From contig DASUFE010000096.1 of NCBI GenBank assembly GCA_036274675.1, positions 1 to 28,912 on the forward strand: 28,912 nucleotides of DNA. Reading direction: 5' to 3'. A model generated the notes under the pieces. It did no database searches, had not been told where the DNA came from, and saw only the letters and a program-made list of their open reading frames with translations. Each line of letters starts with the position of its first letter. Position 1 is the stretch's first letter. Origin of the DNA: DASUFE01 sp036274675 (GTDB lineage Bacteria > Pseudomonadota > Gammaproteobacteria > HTCC5015). This document shows positions 15,121 to 23,711 of this stretch, piece by piece. Both the position numbers and the translations under genes were made by a program.

Positions 15121-17387
15121 GAAGCATACTGAGATTCGTGCTGGTCTGGCTGGCGGCCCTTACGGTGCTGGTTATAGTTGCCTGGTATGCCGTTTCCCTC
15201 ACAACGCGCGGGTGGTTCGAAAAGGACGTCGCCCTGCGGGCGGAATTGGCGGTCAGCGGCGCTCGCAGGGCGCTGGTGACGGAGCTTCAGCAAAAGAATG
15301 TCAAGGCCTTGCGCGCTCTGCTGGTAGACATCAGTCAGGATGAGCGCATTCTGGCCGCCGCGCTGTGCTCCATCGATCTGCGCCGCCAGATTGCGGCAAC
15401 CGAAAAATTTCAGGACGAATTCTCGTGCGCCCGCATCGGCGACTATCCGGGATTTCCGCTCGCTCCAGCCCAGGGCTCCTGGGCTACGTGGAGAACGAAA
15501 ATAGATTTGCCGGGCGGCGAGGTGCATATCAGCGCAATTCCCCTGATTGATGAAAACAAGGCCCTGGCATTTGTGGTGCTGGTCCATGATCTGGCTTTTG
15601 CGCAGCGGCGGGAAAACAGCACCCAGATGTTTCTCCTGGTTGCATTTATCACCCTGGCGGCGCTCGCTTCGATTGTAACGCTGGTGACGACAAGGTTGCT
15701 GTGGAGAGGCTGGCGCAGGACCTTGCGCCAGATCGCCTTTGGCGAGAGCGATACGCGCCGTCCGGAGTTCATGCCGCTGGTACAGGATTTACGCGAGTTG
15801 CTCAACCGTCTGGCCCGTGAAGAGCACTCTGAAATGGAGGGCGGGGTATGGAACCCGATGCGGCTCAAGCTCACCTTGCGGCGTCATCTGCACGGCGAGC
15901 GCCTGATCGTTGTCGCCAACCGTGAACCTTATATTCACGATCGCGCCCCGGACGGATCAATCCGCATACTGCATCCCGCCAGCGGGCTGGTAACGGCGCT
16001 GGAACCGGTGATGCGCGCCTGCTCCGGAGTCTGGGTCGCGCACGGCGCCGGTTCCGCCGACCGCGATACCGTGGATGCAAGCGATCATGTCCGCGTGCCC
16101 CCGGGAGAGAAATCATATTCCATCCGGCGATTGTGGCTCAGCCCCGAAGAAGAGAAAGGATATTACTATGGCTTTTCCAACGAGGGACTCTGGCCGTTAT
16201 GCCATGTCGCGCATACCCGGCCCATATTCAGGAGTGAAGACTGGGAATACTATCGTACGGTTAACCAGCGGTTTGCAGACGCCATATGCCAGGAGGCGGA
16301 TACCGATAATCCGGTCATCATGGTCCAGGATTATCATTTTGCGCTGCTGCCGAAGATGTTGCGGGCGCGGCTGCCGCGCGCGACCATTCTGATGTTCTGG
16401 CATATCCCCTGGCCAAACGCGGAGCAGATCAGCATCTGTCCCTGGCACGTGGAACTGGTGGAGGGTCTGCTCGGCAGCAGCATCCTTGGATTCCATACCC
16501 AGCTGCACTGTAATAACTTTATGGAAGCCGCGGATCGTTTTCTGGAGTCGCGGATCGACCGCGAGGATTTCGCGATCATCCGGAATCGGCGACGGACGCT
16601 GGTCCGGCCTTATCCGATCTCCGTGGAATGGCCCAACCACTGGGCGGATGCCAGTCCACCCGCGGAGCAGTGCAGGGCCGAAGTACTGGCCGAGTTGAAA
16701 CTTCCGGAGGACGGCCGCATCGGTGTCGGCGTCGATCGAATGGACTATACCAAGGGTATCGAGGAAAGGTTCCGCGCCGTCGAGAGATTGATGGAACGGG
16801 AGCCCGGCTGGCTTGGCCGTTTCAGTTTTCTTCAGATCGCATCGCCGAGCCGGACCCTGATCGAACGCTACAGTCAGCTCAACCGTGATGTCGAGCAGTT
16901 GGCCGACCGTATCAATAAAAGATTCGGCAGGGACGGCTGGCAGCCCATCGTCTTGAAGCGCCAGCATACGGAACCGGCTGATGTGTTCAGGCTTTATCGC
17001 GCGGCGGACATATGCTATGTGAGCAGCCTGCATGACGGCATGAACCTGGTAGCGAAGGAATTCGTGACCGCCAGGGACGACGAGCAGGGCGTGCTGGTGC
17101 TGTCCAGGTTCGCGGGCGCGGCGCGCGAGTTGACCGAAGCTCTGATCGTGAATCCTTATGATATTGAAGAGGCCAGCGCGGCGCTGTCCGCGGCCCTGCG
17201 CATGCCGGGCGAGGAGCAGCGAGTCCGCATGCGCGCCATGCGCGGGCTGGTTTCGGAATTGAATGTCTACCGCTGGGCGGGACGGATGCTGCTGGATGCC
17301 AGCACCTTGCGCCAGCGCGAGCAGCTCACTGGTTTACTCGATCCACGCCTCAACGGGAGCGAATTTTCTCATGAAGCCGATTCTTGA
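15117..17387 (+). CDS. otsA: Membrane-anchored trehalose-6-phosphate synthase (GT20) with sensor-like N-terminus
   Basis: OtsA makes trehalose-6-phosphate from a nucleotide-glucose donor and glucose-6-phosphate. From ATG 15117 the protein has 756 residues, about 280 more than a standard OtsA. Residues about 5-27 form a membrane segment, and about 28-170 are predicted periplasmic with two Cys. Residues about 171-193 are a second membrane segment, and 194-255 look like a HAMP-type linker. The GT20 domain starts near 262 (RLIVVANREP) and contains VQDYHFALLP, FWHIPWPNAE, GFHTQLHCNNF, GVDRMDYTKGIEERF and HDGMNLVAKEFV, the expected acceptor and nucleotide-sugar sites. The frame is also open upstream to a GTG at 15027. 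I prefer 15117 because it starts directly at the membrane segment and is coupled to the leader frame. It overlaps otsB by 17 bases. A related glucosylglycerol-phosphate synthase activity cannot be excluded. Confidence 0.9.
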   Translation: MRSILRFVLVWLAALTVLVIVAWYAVSLTTRGWFEKDVALRAELAVSGARRALVTELQQKNVKALRALLVDISQDERILAAALCSIDLRRQIAATEKFQDEFSCARIGDYPGFPLAPAQGSWATWRTKIDLPGGEVHISAIPLIDENKALAFVVLVHDLAFAQRRENSTQMFLLVAFITLAALASIVTLVTTRLLWRGWRRTLRQIAFGESDTRRPEFMPLVQDLRELLNRLAREEHSEMEGGVWNPMRLKLTLRRHLHGERLIVVANREPYIHDRAPDGSIRILHPASGLVTALEPVMRACSGVWVAHGAGSADRDTVDASDHVRVPPGEKSYSIRRLWLSPEEEKGYYYGFSNEGLWPLCHVAHTRPIFRSEDWEYYRTVNQRFADAICQEADTDNPVIMVQDYHFALLPKMLRARLPRATILMFWHIPWPNAEQISICPWHVELVEGLLGSSILGFHTQLHCNNFMEAADRFLESRIDREDFAIIRNRRRTLVRPYPISVEWPNHWADASPPAEQCRAEVLAELKLPEDGRIGVGVDRMDYTKGIEERFRAVERLMEREPGWLGRFSFLQIASPSRTLIERYSQLNRDVEQLADRINKRFGRDGWQPIVLKRQHTEPADVFRLYRAADICYVSSLHDGMNLVAKEFVTARDDEQGVLVLSRFAGAARELTEALIVNPYDIEEASAALSAALRMPGEEQRVRMRAMRGLVSELNVYRWAGRMLLDASTLRQREQLTGLLDPRLNGSEFSHEADS

Positions 17388-18111
17388 CCCGCTTCATCTG
17401 CCCGTTCTGCGGAAATTCCTGCAGCCCGACACGCTGATCGCGTTCGATTACGACGGCACATTGGCGCCTATTGTAGGCGACCCGGGCTGCGCCGAAATGC
17501 GTCCGCGGACCCGGGACCTGCTCAGGCACGTCGCAATGAAATATCCCACGGTCGTGATCACGGGGAGAAAGCGTCTTGAAGCCCTGGGGTTTCTGGGTGG
17601 TATACCGTTATTCGAGGTGATCGGCAATCACGGTGCGGAAAACCGGGGAGCGGTGCCCAGGCATATCATCCGGCGCGTGGCGGAATGGCGTCAGGAACTG
17701 GAGAAAAGACTCGGAGCGATGGAGGGCGTTGCCCTGGAAGATAAATGTTATTCCCTGTCGGTCCATTACAGGCGCTCCGGAGACGGCGATGCGGTCTCGA
17801 AGATCATAAGCGAGATAGAGAATCTGGAAGGCGCGCGCTGGATCGGCGGTAAATCCGTGGTCAATATCGTACCGGACGAAGCTCCGGGCAAGGGTGAAGC
17901 TTTGCTGCGTTTATGCAAACGGCTCGGGAGCCCGAGGTCCATCTTCGTGGGGGATGACGACACGGATGAAGATGTATTTGCGATGACCGGAACCAGTCCG
18001 GTGCTGGGCATCAGGGTAGGGTCGACCGAAAACACCGCGGCCGATTACTATATAAATGATCAGACGGATATCGATCCTTTGTTAAATACGATGATGGAGC
18101 CAAATCTATAA
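17371..18111 (+). CDS. otsB: Trehalose-6-phosphate phosphatase (HAD family)
   Basis: The 246-residue enzyme removes phosphate from trehalose-6-phosphate to give trehalose. HAD motif I is FDYDGTLAP (nucleophile Asp near residue 23). Motif II is the Thr in VVITGRK, and motif IV is GDDDTDEDVF near residue 192. EVIGNHGAE and VPDEAPGKGEAL are typical of OtsB cap and substrate contacts. ATG 17371 lies inside the last codons of otsA. The frame is open upstream, but that sequence is otsA in another frame. The overlap implies coupled expression with otsA. Confidence 0.95.
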   Translation: MKPILDPLHLPVLRKFLQPDTLIAFDYDGTLAPIVGDPGCAEMRPRTRDLLRHVAMKYPTVVITGRKRLEALGFLGGIPLFEVIGNHGAENRGAVPRHIIRRVAEWRQELEKRLGAMEGVALEDKCYSLSVHYRRSGDGDAVSKIISEIENLEGARWIGGKSVVNIVPDEAPGKGEALLRLCKRLGSPRSIFVGDDDTDEDVFAMTGTSPVLGIRVGSTENTAADYYINDQTDIDPLLNTMMEPNL

Positions 18112-18205
18112 ATCTTGAGGCGATTGACCAAAACCTCAGGTATTTGTATTGTTCCCTGCTGTCAGCAGAGTCGGATCAGCAATAATAAGGATCGTATCCC
18201 GATAC

Positions 18206-19804
18206 ATGCGCCGGACTAAAAATCATTTAGCACTGTTGCTGATCGGTTATGTCGTAGTTTATGTGCTTGTGGATCGCGTCAGTTACATCTATCCCGTCGC
18301 TCCCTTCGCAATAACCCCCTGGAATCCTCAAACCGGCCTGGCGCTCGCTTTACTGCTGCGGTTCGGCGTCCGATTCTGGCCCCTCCAGTTCGCGGGAGCG
18401 CTCGCCGCAGAATGGTATGTGCGCGATTTTCAGGCGCCCCTCGGTCTGATCCTGCTTTCCTGCGCCATCATGACGGCGGGATATACGGCTGCTTCCGCCG
18501 TCCTTGTCGGCAAACTCAGGATAGATCCGACTTTTACCCGGTTGCGCGACCTGAACTGGTTTATGGCCGTTGTTATCGCCTTCACCCTGCCTATCGCATT
18601 AAGTTACATCATGATGTTCCTGTTCGACGGGTTGATACCGCCGGACGAATTTCTGATGGATGTACTCATATATTGGGTCGGCGATGTAATCGGAATTATC
18701 GTTACCACGCCATTACTGCTGGTGCACTGGCCGGTAACCGTGAATGCGTTGCGGCGCCTGTTCGGGAGCCGCGAAAATATCGCCCAGATTATCACCATAC
18801 TGTGCGTACTCTGGGGGGTTTTCGGGTGGAATGTCACCGATGAATTCAAGTATTTTTATCCGCTGTTCCTGCCCTTGATATGGATTGCCATGCGCCACGG
18901 TTTGAAGGGCGCAACTCTTGCTATCCTGGTCATACAGCTGGGCCTGATCATATCCGTACAGAGAAGCGAGCAGAGATATGTCACGGTACTGGAATTGCAA
19001 GCCCTGATGTTTGCGCTCGCGGCCACGGGACTGTTCCTTGGCATGGCGGTGACTGAGCGCCAAAGAGCCGAGTCCATGCTCAGCCAGCGCGAAGTCATCC
19101 TTAACCGCGCTCTGAGGTTCGCGTCGGCCAGTGAAATGTCTTCCGCGCTGGCGCATGAACTTAATCAGCCGCTATCGGCGATAGGCGGTTATGTCAGTTC
19201 CTGCCGCCTGTTGCTGTCGGCACGGCAGCCGGAGCGGCTGCATGATACCCTGGAAAAGGTTACCGCCGAAGTCGCCCGGGCGAGTCAGGTCATACACCGG
19301 CTGCGGGATTTTTACCGCGGAGGCGTCACCAAGCTGGAACGCATCACCGTTGCGGAGTTGTTTGAGGGTATCTGGTCGTCCGTCATTAAAAAAGCCGAAC
19401 GTCACGGAGTCAATCTTAAAATCCAGTTTGATGATATATTGCCGGAAATATTTCAGATATTTATAGACCGCATTCAGCTTGAAACCGTGGTGCATAATCT
19501 GGTGGCGAACGCCATAGATGCATTGGTTGCGGGCCCTGTCGAACGCAGGGAAATCCTGATTACAGTCGGCAAGGATCCCGCGGGTCGGCTGCGCGTAGAG
19601 GTGCGGGATACAGGTCCCGGAGTGCCCATGGAAATGCAATCGCGCCTGTTTGATGTCTTCGAAACCACTAAACCCGAAGGGCTGGGGCTTGGCCTGGGCA
19701 TCAGTCGCTCGATTATCGAAGCCCATGGCGGCAAGTTATGGCTGGAGCCGACCGCCGAAGGCGCGTGTTTTATATTTACCCTGCCTGCCGCAACCGATGA
19801 ATAG
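18206..19804 (+). CDS. MASE1-domain sensor histidine kinase (HPK4 type)
   Basis: From ATG 18206 the protein has 532 residues. Roughly eight membrane segments in the first 290 residues, with the ITPWNPQTGLALALLLRFG block (about 35-53), fit the MASE1 integral sensory domain. The phospho-acceptor is His317 in AHELNQPLSAIGG, the HPK4 pattern seen in FixL- and DctB-like kinases. The ATPase region has an N-box (HNLVANAIDAL), DTGPGVP and GLGLGLGISRS. The start is uncertain: an AAGGA lies about 14 bases before 18206, and a TTG at 18149 opens the same frame. The next gene, a FixJ-type regulator, overlaps it by 8 bases, so the two form a two-component pair. The signal is unknown; membrane-located cues are typical of MASE1. 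Confidence 0.92.
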   Translation: MRRTKNHLALLLIGYVVVYVLVDRVSYIYPVAPFAITPWNPQTGLALALLLRFGVRFWPLQFAGALAAEWYVRDFQAPLGLILLSCAIMTAGYTAASAVLVGKLRIDPTFTRLRDLNWFMAVVIAFTLPIALSYIMMFLFDGLIPPDEFLMDVLIYWVGDVIGIIVTTPLLLVHWPVTVNALRRLFGSRENIAQIITILCVLWGVFGWNVTDEFKYFYPLFLPLIWIAMRHGLKGATLAILVIQLGLIISVQRSEQRYVTVLELQALMFALAATGLFLGMAVTERQRAESMLSQREVILNRALRFASASEMSSALAHELNQPLSAIGGYVSSCRLLLSARQPERLHDTLEKVTAEVARASQVIHRLRDFYRGGVTKLERITVAELFEGIWSSVIKKAERHGVNLKIQFDDILPEIFQIFIDRIQLETVVHNLVANAIDALVAGPVERREILITVGKDPAGRLRVEVRDTGPGVPMEMQSRLFDVFETTKPEGLGLGLGISRSIIEAHGGKLWLEPTAEGACFIFTLPAATDE

Positions 19805-20423
19805 CCTGGAGCCGACGGTTTTCCTGGTCGATGACGATCCCGCGGTGCGGGACAGCCTGTCGCTGTTCCTGAGCCTGAAAGGCTTCCGTATCCAGCCTTT
19901 TGCGTCGGCCGAGGATTTTCTCGCTGTATACAGCACGCAGTATCCAGGGTGCCTGGTGCTGGATGTGCAACTGAGCGGTATGGATGGCCTGGCTCTGCAG
20001 GCCCGTCTGGTGGAAAAAAATATCGGTCTTCCTGTCATTGTAATGACCGCTTATGGCGATGTGGCCACCGCGCGCGCCGCGCTCAAGGGCGGGGCCGTGG
20101 ATTTTCTGGAAAAGCCCATAGACGTGGAATTATTGTACAAGGCTGTGCATGAGGCGTTCGACCGCGACCGCAGCAGCCGTATACGGGAATCTGAAAAAAT
20201 AGAATTGGAAGCGCGCCTGTCGTTCTTGTCCGAGCGTGAGAAGCAGGTTTTAACACTGGTCGTTGACGGGAAGCATAACCGTGAAATCGCCGCGGCGCTT
20301 GGCATCAGCCCCCGTACGGTCGAAGTACATAAAGCCCGCATCATGGAAAAATGCCGCGTGCCGCGGCTTACCGATCTGTTGCGTATCGTATTGAAAAACA
20401 GTTTGCTGCAGTCTCCCCGGTAA
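19797..20423 (+). CDS. FixJ/TtrR-type response regulator (REC + LuxR HTH)
   Basis: The 208-residue regulator has a receiver domain with the acidic pair in FLVDDDP, phospho-acceptor Asp56 (VLDVQLSGMDG) and conserved Lys in EKPID. A LuxR/GerE helix-turn-helix follows (LSEREKQVLTLVVDGKHNREIAAAL, about residues 142-166, then SPRTVEVHKARIMEK). ATG 19797 overlaps the kinase stop, so the pair is translationally coupled. It is predicted to activate transcription when phosphorylated by the neighbouring kinase. Its targets are unknown; the downstream LysM and nhaB genes and the upstream ots genes are candidates by position only. Confidence 0.94.
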   Translation: MNSLEPTVFLVDDDPAVRDSLSLFLSLKGFRIQPFASAEDFLAVYSTQYPGCLVLDVQLSGMDGLALQARLVEKNIGLPVIVMTAYGDVATARAALKGGAVDFLEKPIDVELLYKAVHEAFDRDRSSRIRESEKIELEARLSFLSEREKQVLTLVVDGKHNREIAAALGISPRTVEVHKARIMEKCRVPRLTDLLRIVLKNSLLQSPR

Positions 20424-20626
20424 GGGATTCCCTTAAGGGGGTCCCGAATTACTAGCCCTCATGGAAACTCTTAATATTTCCCCGGTGATAGTGTCACATC
20501 TTGATGTGCATTGTCATGTGAGAGCTTTGGACCCCAAGCCAAAGTCTCTCGACCAGCCGCCGCAGTATTTCTGTGCCACTGCGGCGGGCTGGGATAATCC
20601 GTCAACTGATATTCCGGGAGAGCAAC
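20424..20626 (+). promoter_or_regulatory. Hairpin-rich leader upstream of the LysM lipoprotein gene
   Basis: No gene is present. A palindrome in the first bases after the regulator stop has no T-run. A 6-bp stem pairs 20525-20530 with 20539-20544. A perfect 10-bp stem pairs 20557-20566 with 20578-20587 around an 11-nt loop. The last stem ends 40 bases before the LysM start codon, so it may shape the 5' UTR of that messenger. Confidence 0.4.
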
Positions 20627-21049
20627 ATGATGAATAATTTTTTGAAGGGATTGGCAGCGCCGGCTCTGGTTCTGGCTTTGATCTCCGGTTGCGCCGGCAG
20701 TAAGTCCAAGGATACCCAGCTCGCCAATACAGGTGCTGCGGCAGCCGACGCTAAAAGCGGCGGCAAGGAGAACCGCGGTTCTTATACTGTGGTATCCGGC
20801 GACAATCTCTGGAATATCGCCGGCAGTGGTTCCGTTTATGGGGACCCCTACCAATGGCCCCTGATTTATAAGGCCAACAAATCCAAGATTTCAGACGCTG
20901 ACCTGATTTATCCTGGCCAGATTTTCGACATCGACGGGTCGCCGTCTTCCGCCGAAGTGAAAATGGCTGTAACCCATGCCAGAACCCGCGGCGCCTGGTC
21001 TGCGGCTTCGATCGAGTCTTCGGACAGGGCCTATCTCTCCCGCAATTAA
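20627..21049 (+). CDS. LysM-domain lipoprotein
   Basis: The 140-residue product starts at ATG 20627, with a GGGAG site (20616-20620) six bases upstream; ATG 20630 is an alternative. The leader ends in a lipobox, LISGC (Cys near residue 22), so it is predicted to be lipid-anchored. A single LysM domain begins near residue 49 (SYTVVSGDNLWNIAG) and runs through DPYQWPLIYKANKSKI to LIYPGQIF. LysM domains bind the glycan of peptidoglycan. The rest is too short for an enzyme, so a cell-wall tethering or sensing role is likely. Its own leader and the hairpin behind it suggest a single-gene transcript. Confidence 0.88.
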   Translation: MMNNFLKGLAAPALVLALISGCAGSKSKDTQLANTGAAAADAKSGGKENRGSYTVVSGDNLWNIAGSGSVYGDPYQWPLIYKANKSKISDADLIYPGQIFDIDGSPSSAEVKMAVTHARTRGAWSAASIESSDRAYLSRN

Positions 21050-21065
21050 GCTCAAATGACAAAGA

Positions 21066-21088
21066 GCCGCCACGGTTTCCGTGGCGGC
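21066..21088 (+). terminator. 10-bp perfect hairpin between the LysM and nhaB genes, no T-tract
   Basis: Bases 21066-21075 pair perfectly with 21079-21088 around a TTT loop, 16 bases after the LysM stop and 28 before nhaB. Without a T-run it may terminate weakly or protect the upstream transcript. Confidence 0.6.
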
Positions 21089-21116
21089 ATGATTCATCAC
21101 CGACAGAATTCAGATA

Positions 21117-22622
21117 ATGCAAGCGGCTCCAGAAAGAACCGGGCATGCGATCATATCCAGCTTTCTCGGAAGTTCCCCCTTCTGGTACAAACGGACTCTG
21201 ATCGGTTTTCTGGCGCTGAATATATTGTTGTATTTCACGGCCGGCCCGCTGGCAACCTCGTGGGTCATTCTGGGCGAATTCATTTTTACTCTGGCTATGG
21301 CCCTCAAGTGCTTCCCGTTGCAGACGGGCGGATTGCTGGCCCTGCAAGCCTTGTTTTTAGGGCTGACGGATGCCGCCACCGTTTATCGGGAGGTGGAACA
21401 CGGGTTGCCGGTGCTACTGCTGGTTATCTATATGGTTGCCGGCGTGCATTTCCTGCGCGAGATGCTGTTCAGGATCATCAGCCGCATTCTGCTGGGGATA
21501 CGCTCCCGTATATTCCTGAACTTCGTCACTATTTCCGTGGTTGCCCTGTTGTCGGCTTTTCTGGATGCTCTGACCATTCTTGCCGTGCTGATGGCGACGG
21601 CAACCGGTTTTTATGAAGTGTATAACCGGGCCGTTCCGGGCGTCCGATATGAGGGCGAACCGGATCCTGACGATGCGTATATCAATAGCCTGCAACGCAA
21701 GGACCTGAATGATTTTCGCGCGATGCTGCGCAGCCTTTTGATGCATGGAGCCGTGGGAACCACGATCGGCGGCGTTTTCACTCTGGTCGGTGAACCGCAG
21801 AATGTAATGATCGGTCATGAGGCCGGCTGGAATTTCGTCGAATTTACACGCCATGTGTCGACGGTTGCGCTGCCCACCTTACTGGCGGGCATGGTCACTT
21901 GCCTGGCTCTTGAGAAACTGCGCTGGTTCGGATATGGCGCGGAGCTGCCTCCCGGCGTCCGCGGGATACTGGAGGATGAGGATCGTAAGCTGCGTGCAGA
22001 GGGCACGATCAGAGACCGGATGCTTATGGCCGCTCAAGCCATAGTGGCGGTGCTGATGGTGCTGGCTTTGGCGCTGCATGTCGCGGAAATCGGGTTGATC
22101 GGTCTTGCCGTGATCGTGCTTATGACGGCGCTCACGGGTGTTACCGATGAACACAGGCTGGCGAAAAGTTTCGCGTCTGGTCTTCCTTTTGCTTCGCTAT
22201 TGGTTATTTTCTATGTGATCGTGGCGATGATCGAGAGCCAGCATATGTTCAAACCGGTTATCCACTGGGTGCTCGGGTTCGAAGACAGCGCACAACCGAT
22301 GCTGATATTTCTGACGAACGGGTTGCTTTCCGCCATCAGCGACAATGTATTCGTTGCCACCATTTACATGGGCCCCTTGAAAGAAGCTTTTGAGCAGGGC
22401 CTTGGCAGCCGTGAATTATTCGATGCCCAATCGGTGGCCGTGGTGATGGGAACCGGTATTCCCGGCATGTCCACGCCAAACGGACAGGCCGCCTTCCTGT
22501 TTCTCCTGATGTCAGAGATCGCCCCGAAAATCCGTCTGGGTTATGGGCGCATGGTCTGGATGGCTTTCCCTTATTTTGTAATTTGCACCGTGGTTTCGGG
22601 TATCGCTCTGTCCCGGCTTTGA
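21117..22622 (+). CDS. nhaB: Na+/H+ antiporter NhaB
   Basis: The 501-residue inner-membrane protein has about eleven or twelve hydrophobic segments and is close to the usual NhaB length. Family features include the N-terminal block with NILLYFTAGP, the cytoplasmic stretch with QRKDLNDFRAMLRSLLMHGA (about residues 193-212), GEPQNVMIG, NGLLSAISDNVFVATIY and GIPGMSTPNGQAA. NhaB exports sodium in exchange for protons and supports pH and salt homeostasis. ATG 21117 has no strong ribosome-binding site. The gene converges with cydB, with 79 bases between them and no clear terminator. Confidence 0.96.
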   Translation: MQAAPERTGHAIISSFLGSSPFWYKRTLIGFLALNILLYFTAGPLATSWVILGEFIFTLAMALKCFPLQTGGLLALQALFLGLTDAATVYREVEHGLPVLLLVIYMVAGVHFLREMLFRIISRILLGIRSRIFLNFVTISVVALLSAFLDALTILAVLMATATGFYEVYNRAVPGVRYEGEPDPDDAYINSLQRKDLNDFRAMLRSLLMHGAVGTTIGGVFTLVGEPQNVMIGHEAGWNFVEFTRHVSTVALPTLLAGMVTCLALEKLRWFGYGAELPPGVRGILEDEDRKLRAEGTIRDRMLMAAQAIVAVLMVLALALHVAEIGLIGLAVIVLMTALTGVTDEHRLAKSFASGLPFASLLVIFYVIVAMIESQHMFKPVIHWVLGFEDSAQPMLIFLTNGLLSAISDNVFVATIYMGPLKEAFEQGLGSRELFDAQSVAVVMGTGIPGMSTPNGQAAFLFLLMSEIAPKIRLGYGRMVWMAFPYFVICTVVSGIALSRL

Positions 22623-22701
22623 GCCGATGGGAAATCAGGCCCGGCGGTTATTTCAATCCTTCAGGCTTATGCGATTGGATCTTTGTGCTCTTCGTCAACG
22701 C

Positions 22702-23709
22702 TTAGTAATAATTCAACTCGCTCGCCTTCCCCCAGAACACGCGATAGACGAAAACCGTATAGGCAATGATGAAGGGTAATACGATCAGGACGCCGGTCAG
22801 AATGATCAGCAGCGATTCGGGGGCGCTGGCGGCGTCCCAGATTGTCATCCGGTCGAGCACTATATAAGGAAAGAAACTGTAGGCGAGCCCGATAAAGCCC
22901 AGCAGGAACAGGCCTGCGCTGCCGGCGAAGGGGACCCAGCACCAGCGGTCATCCGGCAGCGGCAGTTTTTTCAGCACGAGCTCCAGCCAGATGACGAGCC
23001 CGGCGGTGAGCAGGGGAATCGGCAGCAGGATCAGGAAATTCGGCAGTGAGAACCATTTTTCGAAAATGCGCGCGCTCACCAGCGGCGTTGCGGCGGAGAC
23101 CGCGAGTATGCCGGCGGCGGTGCCCCAGACCGCGAGCCGCGCCCAGCGCACCGCCTTGCGCTGCAATGCGCCCTCGGTTTTCATGATCTGCCAGGACGCG
23201 CCGAGCAGGGCATAGCCCGCCGTGAGGCAGACGCCGACCAGCAGGCCGAAGGCATGGGCGCTCGCGGTGCGCGCGAAGCCGACGATATACAGCGCGAGCA
23301 TATAGCCCTGCGCGAGTGTCGCGATCAGGGAGCCGGCAATGAACGACTTGTCCCAGAGGTGCTTGTGGTGCTCCTTGACCTTGGCGCGGAAATCGAAGGA
23401 CACGCCGCGCAGGATCAGCCCGCCCAGCATCAATGCCACCGGCAGGTAGAGCCCGGTCAGGATCACGCCGTGCGCGGCCGGGAACGCCACCAGCAGAATG
23501 CCGATGCCGAGCACCAGCCAGGTTTCATTCGCGTCCCAGAACGGTCCGATGGAGGCGATCATGCGGTCTTTTTCAGCATCGCTGGCGCGACTCATCAGAA
23601 TTCCGGTGCCGAGGTCGTAACCGTCGAGGATAACGTAAGCGAGGATCGCCAGCCCCATCAGCGCCATGAACACCAGGGGCAGCCATTGACCGTTGCTCAG
23701 ATGCTCCAT
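22702..23709 (-). CDS. cydB: Cytochrome bd-type quinol oxidase subunit II
   Basis: The 335-residue membrane protein has the family blocks VILDGYDLGTGIL, GPFWDANETWLV, GLYLPVALMLGGLILRGV and FDFRAKV near its N-terminus. It has eight or nine predicted membrane segments. It partners CydA in a quinol oxidase that reduces oxygen without pumping protons. The start at 23709 is two bases after the cydA stop, with a GGAGAG site inside the end of cydA. No CydX-like small reading frame is visible in the 79 bases after the stop. Confidence 0.96.
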   Translation of the reverse strand: MEHLSNGQWLPLVFMALMGLAILAYVILDGYDLGTGILMSRASDAEKDRMIASIGPFWDANETWLVLGIGILLVAFPAAHGVILTGLYLPVALMLGGLILRGVSFDFRAKVKEHHKHLWDKSFIAGSLIATLAQGYMLALYIVGFARTASAHAFGLLVGVCLTAGYALLGASWQIMKTEGALQRKAVRWARLAVWGTAAGILAVSAATPLVSARIFEKWFSLPNFLILLPIPLLTAGLVIWLELVLKKLPLPDDRWCWVPFAGSAGLFLLGFIGLAYSFFPYIVLDRMTIWDAASAPESLLIILTGVLIVLPFIIAYTVFVYRVFWGKASELNYY

Positions 23710-23711
23710 GA

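Noticed and set aside
18112..18145. Possible terminator after otsB
   Set aside because: Only a 5-bp stem with a long loop and no proper T-tract; too weak to call.
22623..22701. Possible cydX after cydB
   Set aside because: None of the short minus-strand frames in the gap has a start signal or the expected single membrane helix.
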